A stretch of DNA of 57,924 bases, taken from NCBI GenBank assembly GCA_937862845.1, contig CALMCK010000059.1:1-57924 (forward strand), read 5' to 3'. Position numbers and translations under genes: made by a program. The notes below the pieces were generated by a model. That model ran no database searches. It had not been told where the DNA came from and saw only the letters and a program-made list of their open reading frames with translations. The stretch is from an uncultured Burkholderiaceae bacterium (GTDB lineage Bacteria; Pseudomonadota; Gammaproteobacteria; Burkholderiales; Burkholderiaceae). This document shows positions 10,062-19,273 of the stretch, piece after piece (position 1 is the stretch's first letter; the number at the start of each line of letters is the position of its first letter).

Positions 10062-11606
10062 TTATGCCATTAAACCGCGATATAAAACCTCATACTGCAC
10101 CGCAGAGCGGCGCCATGCGACGTCGGCGCGCATGCCTGCTTTTTGGATGTTTTGCCATGTTTCGGCGTGCTCGTACAAGCGGATGGTGCGGACGACGGCG
10201 GTGACCAAGGCCTCTCTGGTTAAGTCGTGAAACTGCACGCCTGTGGCGACGGCGGCGGTGACGGCGGCGTCATTGGCGTCAATCACGGTATCGGCGAGGC
10301 CACCGACACTGGCGACGACGGGGACGCAGCCGTAGCGCAAACCATACAGCTGGGTGAGCCCGCACGGCTCAAATCTGGAGGGAACAAGTATGGCGTCACA
10401 ACCGCCTTGCATGAGGTGGGAGGTGGCTTCGTCGTAGCCAATATGAACCGCGACGTGGGTCGGGTGTTTGGCCACGGCGGCGTACAGTGCGGCTTCGAGG
10501 GCTTTATCGCCTGTGCCAAGGATGACGAGGCGAGCATTTTGCGCGACGATGGCATCGACGGCGTCGGTGACAATGTCAATGCCTTTTTGCCAAGTGAGGC
10601 GGCTGATGATGCAGAACAATGGCGCGTCGCTGTGCGGGATGTTGAAGTGGTCTTCGACAGCGCGTTTGTTGGCGGCGCGTTTGTCCAATGTCTCGCCTGT
10701 GAAGGCACTCGCAAGGGTGTCATCACTGGCGGGATTCCACACGTCCATGTCGATGCCGTTGACGATGCCACTGACCGAGTTGCCGCGCGCGCGCAGTAAA
10801 CCATCGAGTCCCATGCCGCCTTGTGGCGTGCAGATTTCGTGGGCATAGGTGGGGCTGACGGTGGTGATGGCGTCGGCGAATTGAATGCCTGCTTTGAGGT
10901 AGCCAACACAGCCATAATACTCAACGCCGTCGATGCCGAATGCTTCGGTTGGCAATCCCAGCTTGCCAAAAGTTTTGGCGGGGAATTGTCCTTGAAAGGC
11001 GAGGTTGTGAATGGTGAGGACGGTGCGCGGTTTGTGTTTGCCTGCGCCGAGGTATTTTAAATACGCGGGTGTCATGGCGGTTTGCCAATCATGCGCGTGT
11101 AAGACATCGGGTGCATAACCATCAATGGCGCCACCACCAATCATGGCCGCAGCGAGTGACAATGCTGCGTAGCGCTCGGGGTTGTCTTGCCAATCCGTGC
11201 CAGACGCGTCGCTGTAGGGGTTGCCCGCGCGCATGAATAAATGTGGCGCGTTGAGGACAAACAGCGCGACACCTTTAACGGTCGCGTGGACAATCTCTGC
11301 ATCGCCGCCAAAGTATTTGGGCAAACTCAATGCGTGCGTCGGCGTGCCTGCGGCTTCACTCAATGCAGCCATGACCGCTGGGTAACCAGGAATCAAGGTG
11401 GTCAGCGTGATCGGCGCGTCGGCCGTGGACAACTCGCCCAGCGCGAATGGCAATGCACCGACCACATCGGCCAGCCCGCCCGTTTTGATGAACGGATACA
11501 TCTCGGAAGCGACGGCCAGGATGTGCAGGGTGTTGTCTTTGGGCGGTGTTGCGGTGGGTTCAACAACAGGGGCGGGTGTGGGTGTGGGTGTTTTGGGTTT
11601 AATCAT
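10062..11606 (-). CDS. glgA: Glycogen synthase (ADP-glucose dependent), with Pro-rich N-terminal extension
   Basis: GT5 enzyme that elongates alpha-1,4-glucan from ADP-glucose. 514 aa. Motifs: FIKTGGLADVVGALP (ADP-glucose binding), HAHDWQTAM, RLTWQKGIDIV and PSRFEPCGLTQLYGLRYG in the C-terminal lobe. The first 25 residues (MIKPKTPTPTPAPVV...) are a Thr/Pro-rich tail not usual in GlgA; no better start codon lies before the KTGGL motif, and the ATG has only a poor ribosome site. The gene lies 232 bp downstream of glgC and 40 bp before pgm. Confidence 0.96.
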   Translation of the reverse strand: MIKPKTPTPTPAPVVEPTATPPKDNTLHILAVASEMYPFIKTGGLADVVGALPFALGELSTADAPITLTTLIPGYPAVMAALSEAAGTPTHALSLPKYFGGDAEIVHATVKGVALFVLNAPHLFMRAGNPYSDASGTDWQDNPERYAALSLAAAMIGGGAIDGYAPDVLHAHDWQTAMTPAYLKYLGAGKHKPRTVLTIHNLAFQGQFPAKTFGKLGLPTEAFGIDGVEYYGCVGYLKAGIQFADAITTVSPTYAHEICTPQGGMGLDGLLRARGNSVSGIVNGIDMDVWNPASDDTLASAFTGETLDKRAANKRAVEDHFNIPHSDAPLFCIISRLTWQKGIDIVTDAVDAIVAQNARLVILGTGDKALEAALYAAVAKHPTHVAVHIGYDEATSHLMQGGCDAILVPSRFEPCGLTQLYGLRYGCVPVVASVGGLADTVIDANDAAVTAAVATGVQFHDLTREALVTAVVRTIRLYEHAETWQNIQKAGMRADVAWRRSAVQYEVLYRGLMA

Positions 11607-11804
11607 GGGGGGTTCTTTTGATTGTTTCTGTGTGCTTTAATGGCGCTCATTGTCACCGTGGGTGCGCCAGAAGCCAGTGCTTTGGCCGCTGCGCACCAAG
11701 CTCTGAAAACTTGCCGCTCACATGCGGTTGGTGTGCTGCGCCAAAAATTGGCTTTCGAAACACGCTATGCTGCACCACAGCGTGGACATTTTTTATCAAG
11801 GTTT

Positions 11805-11823
11805 GGGTGGGCCATGCCCACCC
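11805..11823. repeat. GC-rich palindrome in the glgC-glgA gap
   Basis: Perfect 8-bp stem GGGTGGGC / GCCCACCC with a CAT loop, 16 bp from the glgC stop. Followed on the minus strand by AAACCTTGATAAAAAATG, so it could act as a weak terminator or processing stem between glgC and glgA. The rest of this 232-bp gap holds no gene that I can support. Confidence 0.5.
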
Positions 11824-11838
11824 TATATTTTGCTCGAA

Positions 11839-13107
11839 TCACAACTTCAGTGCGTCAATCATCGGCTGCGTGATGAGACAAATCCCTTTTTCAGAACGGC
11901 GAAAACGTTGGGCATCCAAAATCGGGTCTTCACCGACAACAAGTCCTTCTGGGATGATCACACTGCGATCGACCACGACATTGGTCAGGCGCGCGCTGCG
12001 GCCAATGCTGACGTAAGGCAAAATCACGCCGCCGTCGATGCTGCTGTATGAGTTGGCATGAACGCCTGTGAACAGCAATGATTTTTTGATGCTCGAGCCC
12101 GAGACGATACAGCCGCCAGAAACCAGTGAGCTGACCGCGCTGCCACGACGACCGTCTTCGTCATGGATGAATTTCGCGGGGGGCGTGAGTTCGGAGTGCG
12201 TCCAAATCGGCCAATCATGGTCATACAGATCAAGGGCAGGCACGATGTCTGTGAGGTCAATATTCGCGTCCCAATAAGCATCGAGCGTGCCAACATCGCG
12301 CCAGTAGTGTTCTGATTCTTGGTCGGAGCGCACGCATGAGTCAGAAAATCGGTGGGCGACCGCTTTGCCGTGTTTGACCACGTAGGGCACGATGTCTTTG
12401 CCAAAGTCATGTTCTGAATTGGGGTCTGCGGCATCTCTGCGCAACAAGTCAAACAAAAAGTCGGTGTTGAACACATAAATCCCCATCGAGGCCAACGCGA
12501 TGTCAGGCGAACCGGGCACACACGGTGGGTCGGCAGGTTTTTCGACAAAGTCAACAATCGTGTCGTGCTCATCGACGTGCATGACACCGAAACCTGTCGC
12601 CTCCATGCGCGGCACTTCAAGACAACCGAGCGTGATGTCTGCGCCCGTATCGACGTGTTGGCGCAGCATGATTTCATAATCCATTTTATAAATGTGATCG
12701 CCCGCGAGCACGACAATGTACTTCGGTTTGTAGCCGTCGATAATCTCAATGTTTTGGTACACAGCATCCGCCGTGCCTTTGTACCACGAGTCTTCAGAAA
12801 TCATTTGGCTGGCGGGCAAAATATCAAAGCTCTCATTGCGGTCCGAGCGGAAAAAGTTCCAGCCGCGCGTCAAATGGCGAATCAAGCTGTGCGCTTTATA
12901 CTGTGTGGAGACACCGATGCGGCGAATGCCTGAGTTGAGCGCATTGGACAATGCGAAATCGATGATGCGGGTTTTACCACCAAAATACACGGCGGGCTTG
13001 GCGCGTCGGTTGGTCATCTCGAGCAGGCGAGAGCCGCGTCCGCCGGCCAAGACATAAGCCATCGCATCTTTGGCGAGGCGTTGGTTGTTGTTATTGTTGG
13101 TACTCAT
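11839..13107 (-). CDS. glgC: Glucose-1-phosphate adenylyltransferase (ADP-glucose pyrophosphorylase)
   Basis: Makes ADP-glucose from glucose 1-phosphate and ATP, the controlled step of glycogen synthesis. 422 aa. The N-terminal nucleotidyltransferase domain has [38 protein letters not shown] and [19 protein letters not shown] and the SMGIYVF segment follow. A C-terminal left-handed beta-helix with hexapeptide-like repeats ([20 protein letters not shown]) carries the allosteric domain. The N-terminus has a run of five Asn. It lies 77 bp after glgB. Confidence 0.97.
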   Translation of the reverse strand: MSTNNNNNQRLAKDAMAYVLAGGRGSRLLEMTNRRAKPAVYFGGKTRIIDFALSNALNSGIRRIGVSTQYKAHSLIRHLTRGWNFFRSDRNESFDILPASQMISEDSWYKGTADAVYQNIEIIDGYKPKYIVVLAGDHIYKMDYEIMLRQHVDTGADITLGCLEVPRMEATGFGVMHVDEHDTIVDFVEKPADPPCVPGSPDIALASMGIYVFNTDFLFDLLRRDAADPNSEHDFGKDIVPYVVKHGKAVAHRFSDSCVRSDQESEHYWRDVGTLDAYWDANIDLTDIVPALDLYDHDWPIWTHSELTPPAKFIHDEDGRRGSAVSSLVSGGCIVSGSSIKKSLLFTGVHANSYSSIDGGVILPYVSIGRSARLTNVVVDRSVIIPEGLVVGEDPILDAQRFRRSEKGICLITQPMIDALKL

Positions 13108-13184
13108 TTTTGTCTCCAGTGTTTTTTGTTTTTGATGGAAAGTTGGCAGTATTGATGACGCAGAAAAATTGACGCTACATGTGG

Positions 13185-15413
13185 CTAAACCCTTTGCAAC
13201 ATCAGCGTCGCCAACGGCGGCAAGGTCAGCACAACATACGCATCGCCGTAGCCATCGTCAAACGCTTCGACCTCGCCCATGTTGCCGACATTGCTGCCGC
13301 CGTAGCAGGCGGCATCGGTGTTGATTATTTCGCGCCACATGCCCACATGCGGTACAGGCACGCGATAGTGTGAACGCGTGACGGGGGTTAAGTTCGCAAT
13401 CACGGCGACGGGCTTATCGTCCTCGCCACGGCGCAACCACGCAAACACCGACTGTTCGCTGTCGTCCACAATCAACCACTCAAAGCCAGCGCCATCGCAG
13501 TCTCTTTGATGCAAAGCGGGCACTGATTGGTGGGCATGATTGAGATCGCGCACGAGGTTTTGCACGCCTTGATGGGTGTCATAATCGAGCAGATGCCAGT
13601 CCAGTCCTTTGTCCTCATTCCACTCGGCGCGCTGAGCGAATTCTTGACCCATGAACAATAATTTTTTACCCGGATAGCCCCACATGAAGGCATAGTACGC
13701 CCGCAGGTTGGCGAATTTTTGCCACTCGTCACCGCTCATTTTTTCTAAAATCGTGCCTTTGCCGTGCACCACTTCATCGTGCGACAAGGGCAACACAAAG
13801 TTTTCTGAAAATGCATACAGCAGACCAAAGGTCAAATCATTGTGGTGGAATTTTCTGTGCACAGGCTCTTGTGTAAAGTAGTCAAGCGTGTCGTGCATAA
13901 AGCCCATGTTCCATTTAAAGCCAAAGCCCAATCCGCCGCTGTAAACAGGATGCGAGACACCAGGGAAAGAGGTGGACTCCTCCGCGATGGTCACCGCACC
14001 GCTGTGGCGTTGGTAAATTTCTGTGTTGACCCGACGCAAGAACTCAATCGATTCAAGGTTTTCTCGACCGCCGTCTTTGTTGGGAATCCACTCATCGGCT
14101 TTGCGTGAGTAGTCCAGATACAGCATCGAGGCCACAGCATCGACACGCAAACCATCGAGGTGATAACGCTCCAACCAAAATAAAGCGTTGTTGACCAAAA
14201 ATGATTGAACCTCATTGCGACCGAGGTTGTAAATCGCGGTGTTCCAATCAGGGTGATAACCCTGACGTTTGTCGGCATGCTCATACAGTGCCGTGCCGTC
14301 GAAATTCGCCAAACCATGCGCATCGGTGGGGAAATGCGCGGGCACCCAATCGAGTATCACACCGATGCCTGCCTGATGCGCCACATCGACAAACCGCGCG
14401 AAACCATCGGGGTCACCAAAGCGCGCCGTCGGCGCGAACAAACCCGTCGGCTGATAACCCCACGATGCATCGAGTGGGTGCTCTGTGATCGGCAGCACCT
14501 CAATGTGGGTGAAACCGAGCGTCTGCACATACGGAATCAAACGCGCCGCCAGCTCATCATACGAAATAAATTGACCCGCGTCATCGCGCTGCCACGAACC
14601 CAAGTGCACTTCATAAATCGACATCGGCTTCGCCCGAGCATCGCCATCACTGCGCTGCGCCATGTAAGCGTCATCGTGCCAAATAAAATGCGTGGTGTCC
14701 GTGACTTTAGAGGCATTTGATGGGCGGTTTTCTGCTGCTTGCGCCATCGGATCTGCTTTAAGCGGCAACGGCACGCCTTCAGCAGAGATGATTTCGTATT
14801 TATAAGCAATGCCAACGGGCAAATCAGGCACAAATATCTCCCAGATACCACTCGAGCGTTTGCGCATCACATGGCGACGACCATCCCAATAGTTAAAATC
14901 GCCGACCACCGACACACGCAAAGCATTGGGCGCCCACACCGAAAAATGCACACCCGACACACCCGCGTGCATCTGCGGATGCGCACCGAGCTTGTCATAC
15001 AGCGCCATGTGCTCACCCGCCGCCGTGAGGTAGTCATCGACAGGGCCGAGCACAGGACCAAAACTATACGCATCCACCCAACGCCATGTGTGCGCGCCAT
15101 CCCACGTACTCGCCTCAAAAATCAAAGGCTGGTGCGCCACCACAGGAATCGCGGCAACAAAAAAGCCCGCGTCATGCACGCGAGCCAGCCTCGAAACAAA
15201 ATTGCCTTGCAAGTCATAAACAGACATGCTGGTGACGCCAGATTCTGCAGGCATAAAAGCGCGCACCACCCAATCGCCATACGGCGTTTGGTGCAAACCC
15301 AACACCGCAAAAACATTGCTGTGTCGCCCCGCGATAATAGCATCCATCTCGGCAACGGGAATCGTCGCGGCGAGAACCGCATTCTCACTGGGCATCGTGA
15401 GTGTATTGTCCAT
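13185..15413 (-). CDS. glgB: 1,4-alpha-glucan branching enzyme GlgB
   Basis: GH13 enzyme that introduces alpha-1,6 branches in glycogen. 742 aa, the long two-N-domain form (an extra N1 domain before CBM48, as in E. coli). Motifs: [10 protein letters not shown] (region I), [15 protein letters not shown] with the nucleophile Asp (region II), [11 protein letters not shown] (region III) and [11 protein letters not shown] (region IV). First gene of the glg block, preceded by a good sigma-70 promoter at 15436-15464. Very secure. Confidence 0.97.
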   Translation of the reverse strand: MDNTLTMPSENAVLAATIPVAEMDAIIAGRHSNVFAVLGLHQTPYGDWVVRAFMPAESGVTSMSVYDLQGNFVSRLARVHDAGFFVAAIPVVAHQPLIFEASTWDGAHTWRWVDAYSFGPVLGPVDDYLTAAGEHMALYDKLGAHPQMHAGVSGVHFSVWAPNALRVSVVGDFNYWDGRRHVMRKRSSGIWEIFVPDLPVGIAYKYEIISAEGVPLPLKADPMAQAAENRPSNASKVTDTTHFIWHDDAYMAQRSDGDARAKPMSIYEVHLGSWQRDDAGQFISYDELAARLIPYVQTLGFTHIEVLPITEHPLDASWGYQPTGLFAPTARFGDPDGFARFVDVAHQAGIGVILDWVPAHFPTDAHGLANFDGTALYEHADKRQGYHPDWNTAIYNLGRNEVQSFLVNNALFWLERYHLDGLRVDAVASMLYLDYSRKADEWIPNKDGGRENLESIEFLRRVNTEIYQRHSGAVTIAEESTSFPGVSHPVYSGGLGFGFKWNMGFMHDTLDYFTQEPVHRKFHHNDLTFGLLYAFSENFVLPLSHDEVVHGKGTILEKMSGDEWQKFANLRAYYAFMWGYPGKKLLFMGQEFAQRAEWNEDKGLDWHLLDYDTHQGVQNLVRDLNHAHQSVPALHQRDCDGAGFEWLIVDDSEQSVFAWLRRGEDDKPVAVIANLTPVTRSHYRVPVPHVGMWREIINTDAACYGGSNVGNMGEVEAFDDGYGDAYVVLTLPPLATLMLQRV

Positions 15414-15435
15414 GCCAACCTCTTCTCTGTTTCTA

Positions 15436-15464
15436 ATTATAATGAAGTCATAGTACGCTCACAA
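15436..15464 (-). promoter_or_regulatory. Sigma-70 promoter of the glgBCA-pgm-glgX block
   Basis: On the minus strand TTGTGA (15459-15464), 17-bp spacer, perfect TATAAT (15436-15441), ending 22 bp before the glgB ATG. Ideal spacing and a consensus -10 make this a strong candidate start for the glycogen operon. The rest of the 268-bp glgB-TauE gap contains the palindrome AAACCATGGTTT near 15650 and no supported gene. Confidence 0.7.
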
Positions 15465-15681
15465 CAATCATACTGCAACCATAAGTTGCATGGAAGGGCT
15501 TGCTTATGGGCTTTGCCGTTTACCCACTCTATTGCGTGGCAAACCTCGTTCAATCTGCTAAACGTGCCATACGGCGCTTTTTATTTCGCTGAACGGGTGA
15601 AATATACAAAACAAAAAATCATCCACAATCCATTCGATCGATTTTTTAAACCATGGTTTTTAGGACGCTCTCAACCATGTT

Positions 15682-16521
15682 TTAATTCATAAATAATTTA
15701 CCCGCCATCAATACTGCTGCTAAAACGGCCACCACCGAGAAACCACGCGAGAGAACGCGACCAGATATTTTTTTATTGACCACATTACCGATGAGCATAC
15801 CGACCATTGCACCGCCCGAAAATGGCAAACCGATATTCCATTCCAAAGTGCCGTGACTCGCTGAAATGGCCACACCCGCAGCAGACACCAGCGTAATGAC
15901 GGTGAGTGAAGTGGCGACGATAGAGCGCATGTCCAAGCGGGTGTTTTTAACCAGTGAGGGCACTATCACGAAGCCACCGCCGACACCGATTAAACCAGAT
16001 AAAAATCCAGCAATCGCACCCGTTAAACCAATCGCACGCACACAAGGAAAAGTCCAAATGAACTTGCCTGTGCTGACATTGCGCTCACAAGAGAATGTTT
16101 GCGAGTTCGCAGCACCATCAGCATCAGCATCAATATGAGTAACCTTAACCGCCGGGCTTGAGTTGCGCCACATTCTGACCGCGACCCAAATCAACACCAA
16201 CGTAAAGACAATCACCAGCGGCGGGTTGGGTGTTCTTTGCGCCACCCAAAATCCAATTGGCGAGAAACACACGCCCACACCCGCCATAAGCAGCGCGGCT
16301 TTATAACGCACGATGCCCTCGCGCAATCCCAATATGACCGCCACCAATGCGCCCAATGTGATCGCTAAAAGACCAATAGGCCCTGCTTGATTGACGTTGA
16401 GATGTAAAAATATAGTCAACATCGGCACAGACAATATCGCGCCGCCTGCGCCAGTTGCCCCCAGCACGATGCCCATAATCAACCCAAGGGTGACGATCTC
16501 AATCAATAAAGTTGTTAACAT
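15682..16521 (-). CDS. TauE/SafE-family sulfite exporter-like membrane protein
   Basis: 279-aa membrane protein with about eight hydrophobic segments in two repeats. Each repeat carries the family glycine-rich signature: GLIMGIVLGATGAGGAILSVP at the start, and GFLSGLIGVGGGFVIVPSL in the second half. A hydrophilic loop (residues about 125-160) separates them. TauE/SafE proteins are implicated in export of sulfite or other sulfur anions. Here it lies 52 bp downstream of the DUF442-SQR gene, which supports disposal of the sulfite or thiosulfate from sulfide oxidation; the actual substrate is inferred. Confidence 0.9.
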   Translation of the reverse strand: MLTTLLIEIVTLGLIMGIVLGATGAGGAILSVPMLTIFLHLNVNQAGPIGLLAITLGALVAVILGLREGIVRYKAALLMAGVGVCFSPIGFWVAQRTPNPPLVIVFTLVLIWVAVRMWRNSSPAVKVTHIDADADGAANSQTFSCERNVSTGKFIWTFPCVRAIGLTGAIAGFLSGLIGVGGGFVIVPSLVKNTRLDMRSIVATSLTVITLVSAAGVAISASHGTLEWNIGLPFSGGAMVGMLIGNVVNKKISGRVLSRGFSVVAVLAAVLMAGKLFMN

Positions 16522-16573
16522 AAGCGCCTATCAATAATTAAATGTGGTGATCGATTTAGATTTTGTTTGCCGT

Positions 16574-18151
16574 TTAATTTTGCACGGGTTTGGCCAACCA
16601 CTCGCGTCCTTTGAGCATGCCATTCCAGTAGAACCAAGGCAAAATTGTTTTCTTTAAATGCCACGCCATTTTTCTTGGTTTAGCCGGGTCTAACGGAAAG
16701 GTTGGCAAAAGCTTGCCGCCAAAACCAAATTCCGCAAGGACGATTTTGCCTCGTTCAACCGTCAATGGACATGAGCCATAGCCGTCATAAAGCATTGTCA
16801 TGGGTTTATTGTTCATTAGTGAAATCAAGTTTTCTGCCACCGCCACCACTTGTTTGCGTGTCGCCGCGGCGGTCTTGGCGTTCGGGCTTGAGCAGGCATC
16901 ACCAAGCCCAAAAATATTTTTAAATCGCGTGTGCTGCAACGTGTATTGATCGACATCCACCCAACCATCTGCATTGCCAAGCTCGCTTTTCTTTAGAAAA
17001 TCAGGTGCTGATTGTGGCGGCACCACATGCAACATATCAAAGCTGCGCGAGACTTGTACGGTATCACCATTGCTGTCTTTCACATCAAACCACGCTGTTT
17101 TATTTGGCCCATCTACCTTGACCAAATTGGCTGTAAAGTTGAGTGTGATATCGTATTTTTTGACATACGCCATCAATGGTGGAACGAAGGTTTCCACACC
17201 AAATAAGACCGCGCCGGCATTGAAAAAATCCACATTGACGCTGTTCAAAGTGCCTTGTTTCAACCACTCTGAGCAGGCCAAATACATCGCTTTTTGCGGT
17301 GCACCCGCACATTTAATCGGCATCGGCGGCTGGGTGAAAATGGCATTGCCAGATTTCAAACCTTGAACCAAAGTCCAAGTATAGGGCGCCAAGTCAAAAC
17401 GATAGTTCGATGTGACACCATTTTTCCCGAGTGTTTCAGTCAAACCTTCAATCGCATCCCAGTTGATCTGTAAGCCCGGCGCAACAGCTAAATACTCATA
17501 GTCCACTGACGCACCGTTTGACAAAACCACTTGATTTGCATCTGGCTTAAATTCAGTGACGGCCGCTTTAATCCATTTCACCTGCCGTGGCATCACCGAC
17601 GCCATGCTGCGCACCGAATCAGCAACATCAAACGCACCGCCACCGACCAGCGTCCACGCGGGTTGATAGTAATGTTGCTCTGACGGCTCAATAATCGTGA
17701 TGATTAAATTTGATTGGCGCTTGAGCAAACTCGATGCCAATGATATTCCTGCAGCACCCCCGCCCACGATGACAATGCCATGTTTGCTAACCTGCGCTGC
17801 GGGCGTGTTTAAATGCGCTTTGCTTTTTTGCCACAGGTCAGTAGAACGCGCACCCGACCGACAAAAAGCCAAAACAGGTGTTGGCGCTGCGGCTAAAATC
17901 TGTGCCATTTTTTGCGTTTGCTCATCAGTGAGTTGCCCGCTCACAACCGGCAAATAATAATATTGAATGCCTACCTGAGCGGCAGCATCGGACAACATTT
18001 CTGATGATGGTTGCTCCGCTCCGCCTTCACCGTCAGGGCGATTGTTGATGATGGTTTTAATGCCAGACGCTGCTAATTCTTCAAAATCATCTGTGCTCAA
18101 TTGCGGCGCCGTTAAAAAATCTTGGGTGTGTTGGGTCGTGGTGCATGTCAT
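16574..18151 (-). CDS. sqr: DUF442 sulfurtransferase/phosphatase-like domain fused to type II sulfide:quinone oxidoreductase
   Basis: 525 aa from MTCTTTQ, which has GGAGAC upstream; a longer frame lacks a ribosome site. Residues 1-110 are a DUF442 (Blh N-terminal) domain with a Cys-x5-Arg P-loop, CRSGARS, Cys97. Residues 124 onward are an FAD oxidoreductase: GIVIVGGGAAGISLAS, then PIKCAGAPQKAMYLAC and GLGDACSSPNAKTAAA, whose cysteines match the redox pair of human-type (type II) SQR. It should oxidise sulfide at the membrane quinone pool, giving persulfide that the fused domain may handle. It is divergent from the dioxygenase gene. Confidence 0.9.
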   Translation of the reverse strand: MTCTTTQHTQDFLTAPQLSTDDFEELAASGIKTIINNRPDGEGGAEQPSSEMLSDAAAQVGIQYYYLPVVSGQLTDEQTQKMAQILAAAPTPVLAFCRSGARSTDLWQKSKAHLNTPAAQVSKHGIVIVGGGAAGISLASSLLKRQSNLIITIIEPSEQHYYQPAWTLVGGGAFDVADSVRSMASVMPRQVKWIKAAVTEFKPDANQVVLSNGASVDYEYLAVAPGLQINWDAIEGLTETLGKNGVTSNYRFDLAPYTWTLVQGLKSGNAIFTQPPMPIKCAGAPQKAMYLACSEWLKQGTLNSVNVDFFNAGAVLFGVETFVPPLMAYVKKYDITLNFTANLVKVDGPNKTAWFDVKDSNGDTVQVSRSFDMLHVVPPQSAPDFLKKSELGNADGWVDVDQYTLQHTRFKNIFGLGDACSSPNAKTAAATRKQVVAVAENLISLMNNKPMTMLYDGYGSCPLTVERGKIVLAEFGFGGKLLPTFPLDPAKPRKMAWHLKKTILPWFYWNGMLKGREWLAKPVQN

Positions 18152-18266
18152 TTTTGTCTCCATTATTTTATTTGTATAAGCGTCAGTGATATAAAACAAT
18201 GCTTAATTGATTTAAATTATATGCTAATATAAAATAATATATAAGATATTTTTTAAGGAGTTTTCT
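18152..18266. promoter_or_regulatory. AT-rich divergent promoter region of the sulfide cassette, possible repressor site
   Basis: The 115 bp between the divergent SQR and dioxygenase starts are much richer in A+T than the surroundings. An inverted repeat TTATAT-GCTA-ATATAA lies at 18217-18232. ArsR-type persulfide sensors (BigR/SqrR) bind AT-rich palindromes in such divergent regions, so this is a plausible operator; no regulator gene is in the window. AAGGAG at 18255-18260 is the dioxygenase ribosome site. Confidence 0.4.
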
Positions 18267-19127
18267 ATGACACCCATCATTCAATCTTTTTTTGATCCCG
18301 CAACTTGGACCATCAGCCATGTGCTTCATTCAGGCGTGGGCAGCGCCTGTATGATTGTTGATTCGGTTTTAGACTACGACCATAATTCAGGGAGAACGAA
18401 AACCAAGTCCGCCGACGAACTGATCGATTTCATCCAAAAAAACCAGCTTAAACTCGAGTGGATCATCGAGACCCATGCACACGCGGACCATCTGTCTGCA
18501 GCGCCTTATCTTAAAAAGACACTGGGTGGCAAAATTGCCATTGGCGAGCACATCAAAACTGTTCAGGGTGTTTTTACAAAGGTATTTAACTTTGAACCAG
18601 AGTTTCAAATTGACGGTTCTCAATTCGACACACTGCTCAAGGACAATGATGTTATTACGATTGGCGATTTGACCGTCAACGTGTTGGCGGTGCCTGGTCA
18701 CACGCCTGCATGCATCGCGCTGCAAACCGGCAACCATGTGTTTGTGGGCGACACTTTGTTTTTACCAGACGTTGGCACGGCACGCTGCGACTTCCCAGGT
18801 GGTGATGCGGCGGCGCTTTATCAATCCGTGAAACGCATTCTGAGCCTACCGCCAGAAACCACACTGCACATGTGCCACGACTATCCGCCTGAATCACGCA
18901 CTTACCAAACTTCTGGCACGGTAGCAGAACAACGAGCAAACAACATCCATGTTCATGATGGCGTGTCCATGGAAGAGTTTATAAAGATGCGTTCAACTCG
19001 TGACGCGACACTGGCCATGCCCACACTTATTCTGCCAGCAGTACAAGTGAACGTTCGAGCGGGGCGACTGCCACCTGCGGAGGACAATGGCGTGCGATAC
19101 TTAAAAATTCCGCTTGATGTGCTTTAA
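18267..19127 (+). CDS. Persulfide dioxygenase-type MBL-fold protein (ETHE1/Blh family)
   Basis: 286-aa metallo-beta-lactamase-fold protein. The metal motif is THAHADHL (His70, His72, Asp74, His75), followed by VPGHTPAC and VFVGDTLFLPDVGTARCDFPGG; the latter is characteristic of the ETHE1/Blh persulfide dioxygenases and distinguishes it from glyoxalase II. It should oxidise glutathione persulfide, made by SQR, to sulfite with an iron centre. Strong ribosome site AAGGAG. It lacks the DUF442 domain that Blh proteins often carry; that domain is on SQR here. Confidence 0.92.
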   Translation: MTPIIQSFFDPATWTISHVLHSGVGSACMIVDSVLDYDHNSGRTKTKSADELIDFIQKNQLKLEWIIETHAHADHLSAAPYLKKTLGGKIAIGEHIKTVQGVFTKVFNFEPEFQIDGSQFDTLLKDNDVITIGDLTVNVLAVPGHTPACIALQTGNHVFVGDTLFLPDVGTARCDFPGGDAAALYQSVKRILSLPPETTLHMCHDYPPESRTYQTSGTVAEQRANNIHVHDGVSMEEFIKMRSTRDATLAMPTLILPAVQVNVRAGRLPPAEDNGVRYLKIPLDVL

Positions 19128-19199
19128 TCAAACCGTTATGGGTGCGACAATCGCTCTCGATAGGTATTTCGGTGGCGCAATGATTGACTTGTGTGCTCG

Positions 19200-19230
19200 A
19201 CAAAAAGTGGACCATTGGTCCACTTTTTGT
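19200..19230. terminator. Bidirectional terminator between the dioxygenase gene and glgP
   Basis: Perfect 15-bp inverted repeat, ACAAAAAGTGGACCA and TGGTCCACTTTTTGT, separated by one base. It has a T-run on both strands and lies between two convergent genes. Confidence 0.9.
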
Positions 19231-19273
19231 ATGTCATGCTTGCGTCGCTTTTGTTGGTCTGGCCGCTCGCCTA

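Noticed and set aside
11618..12016. 132-codon plus-strand frame opposite the glgC-glgA gap
   Set aside because: Most of it lies antisense to glgC or in the gap with no ribosome site or recognisable domain.
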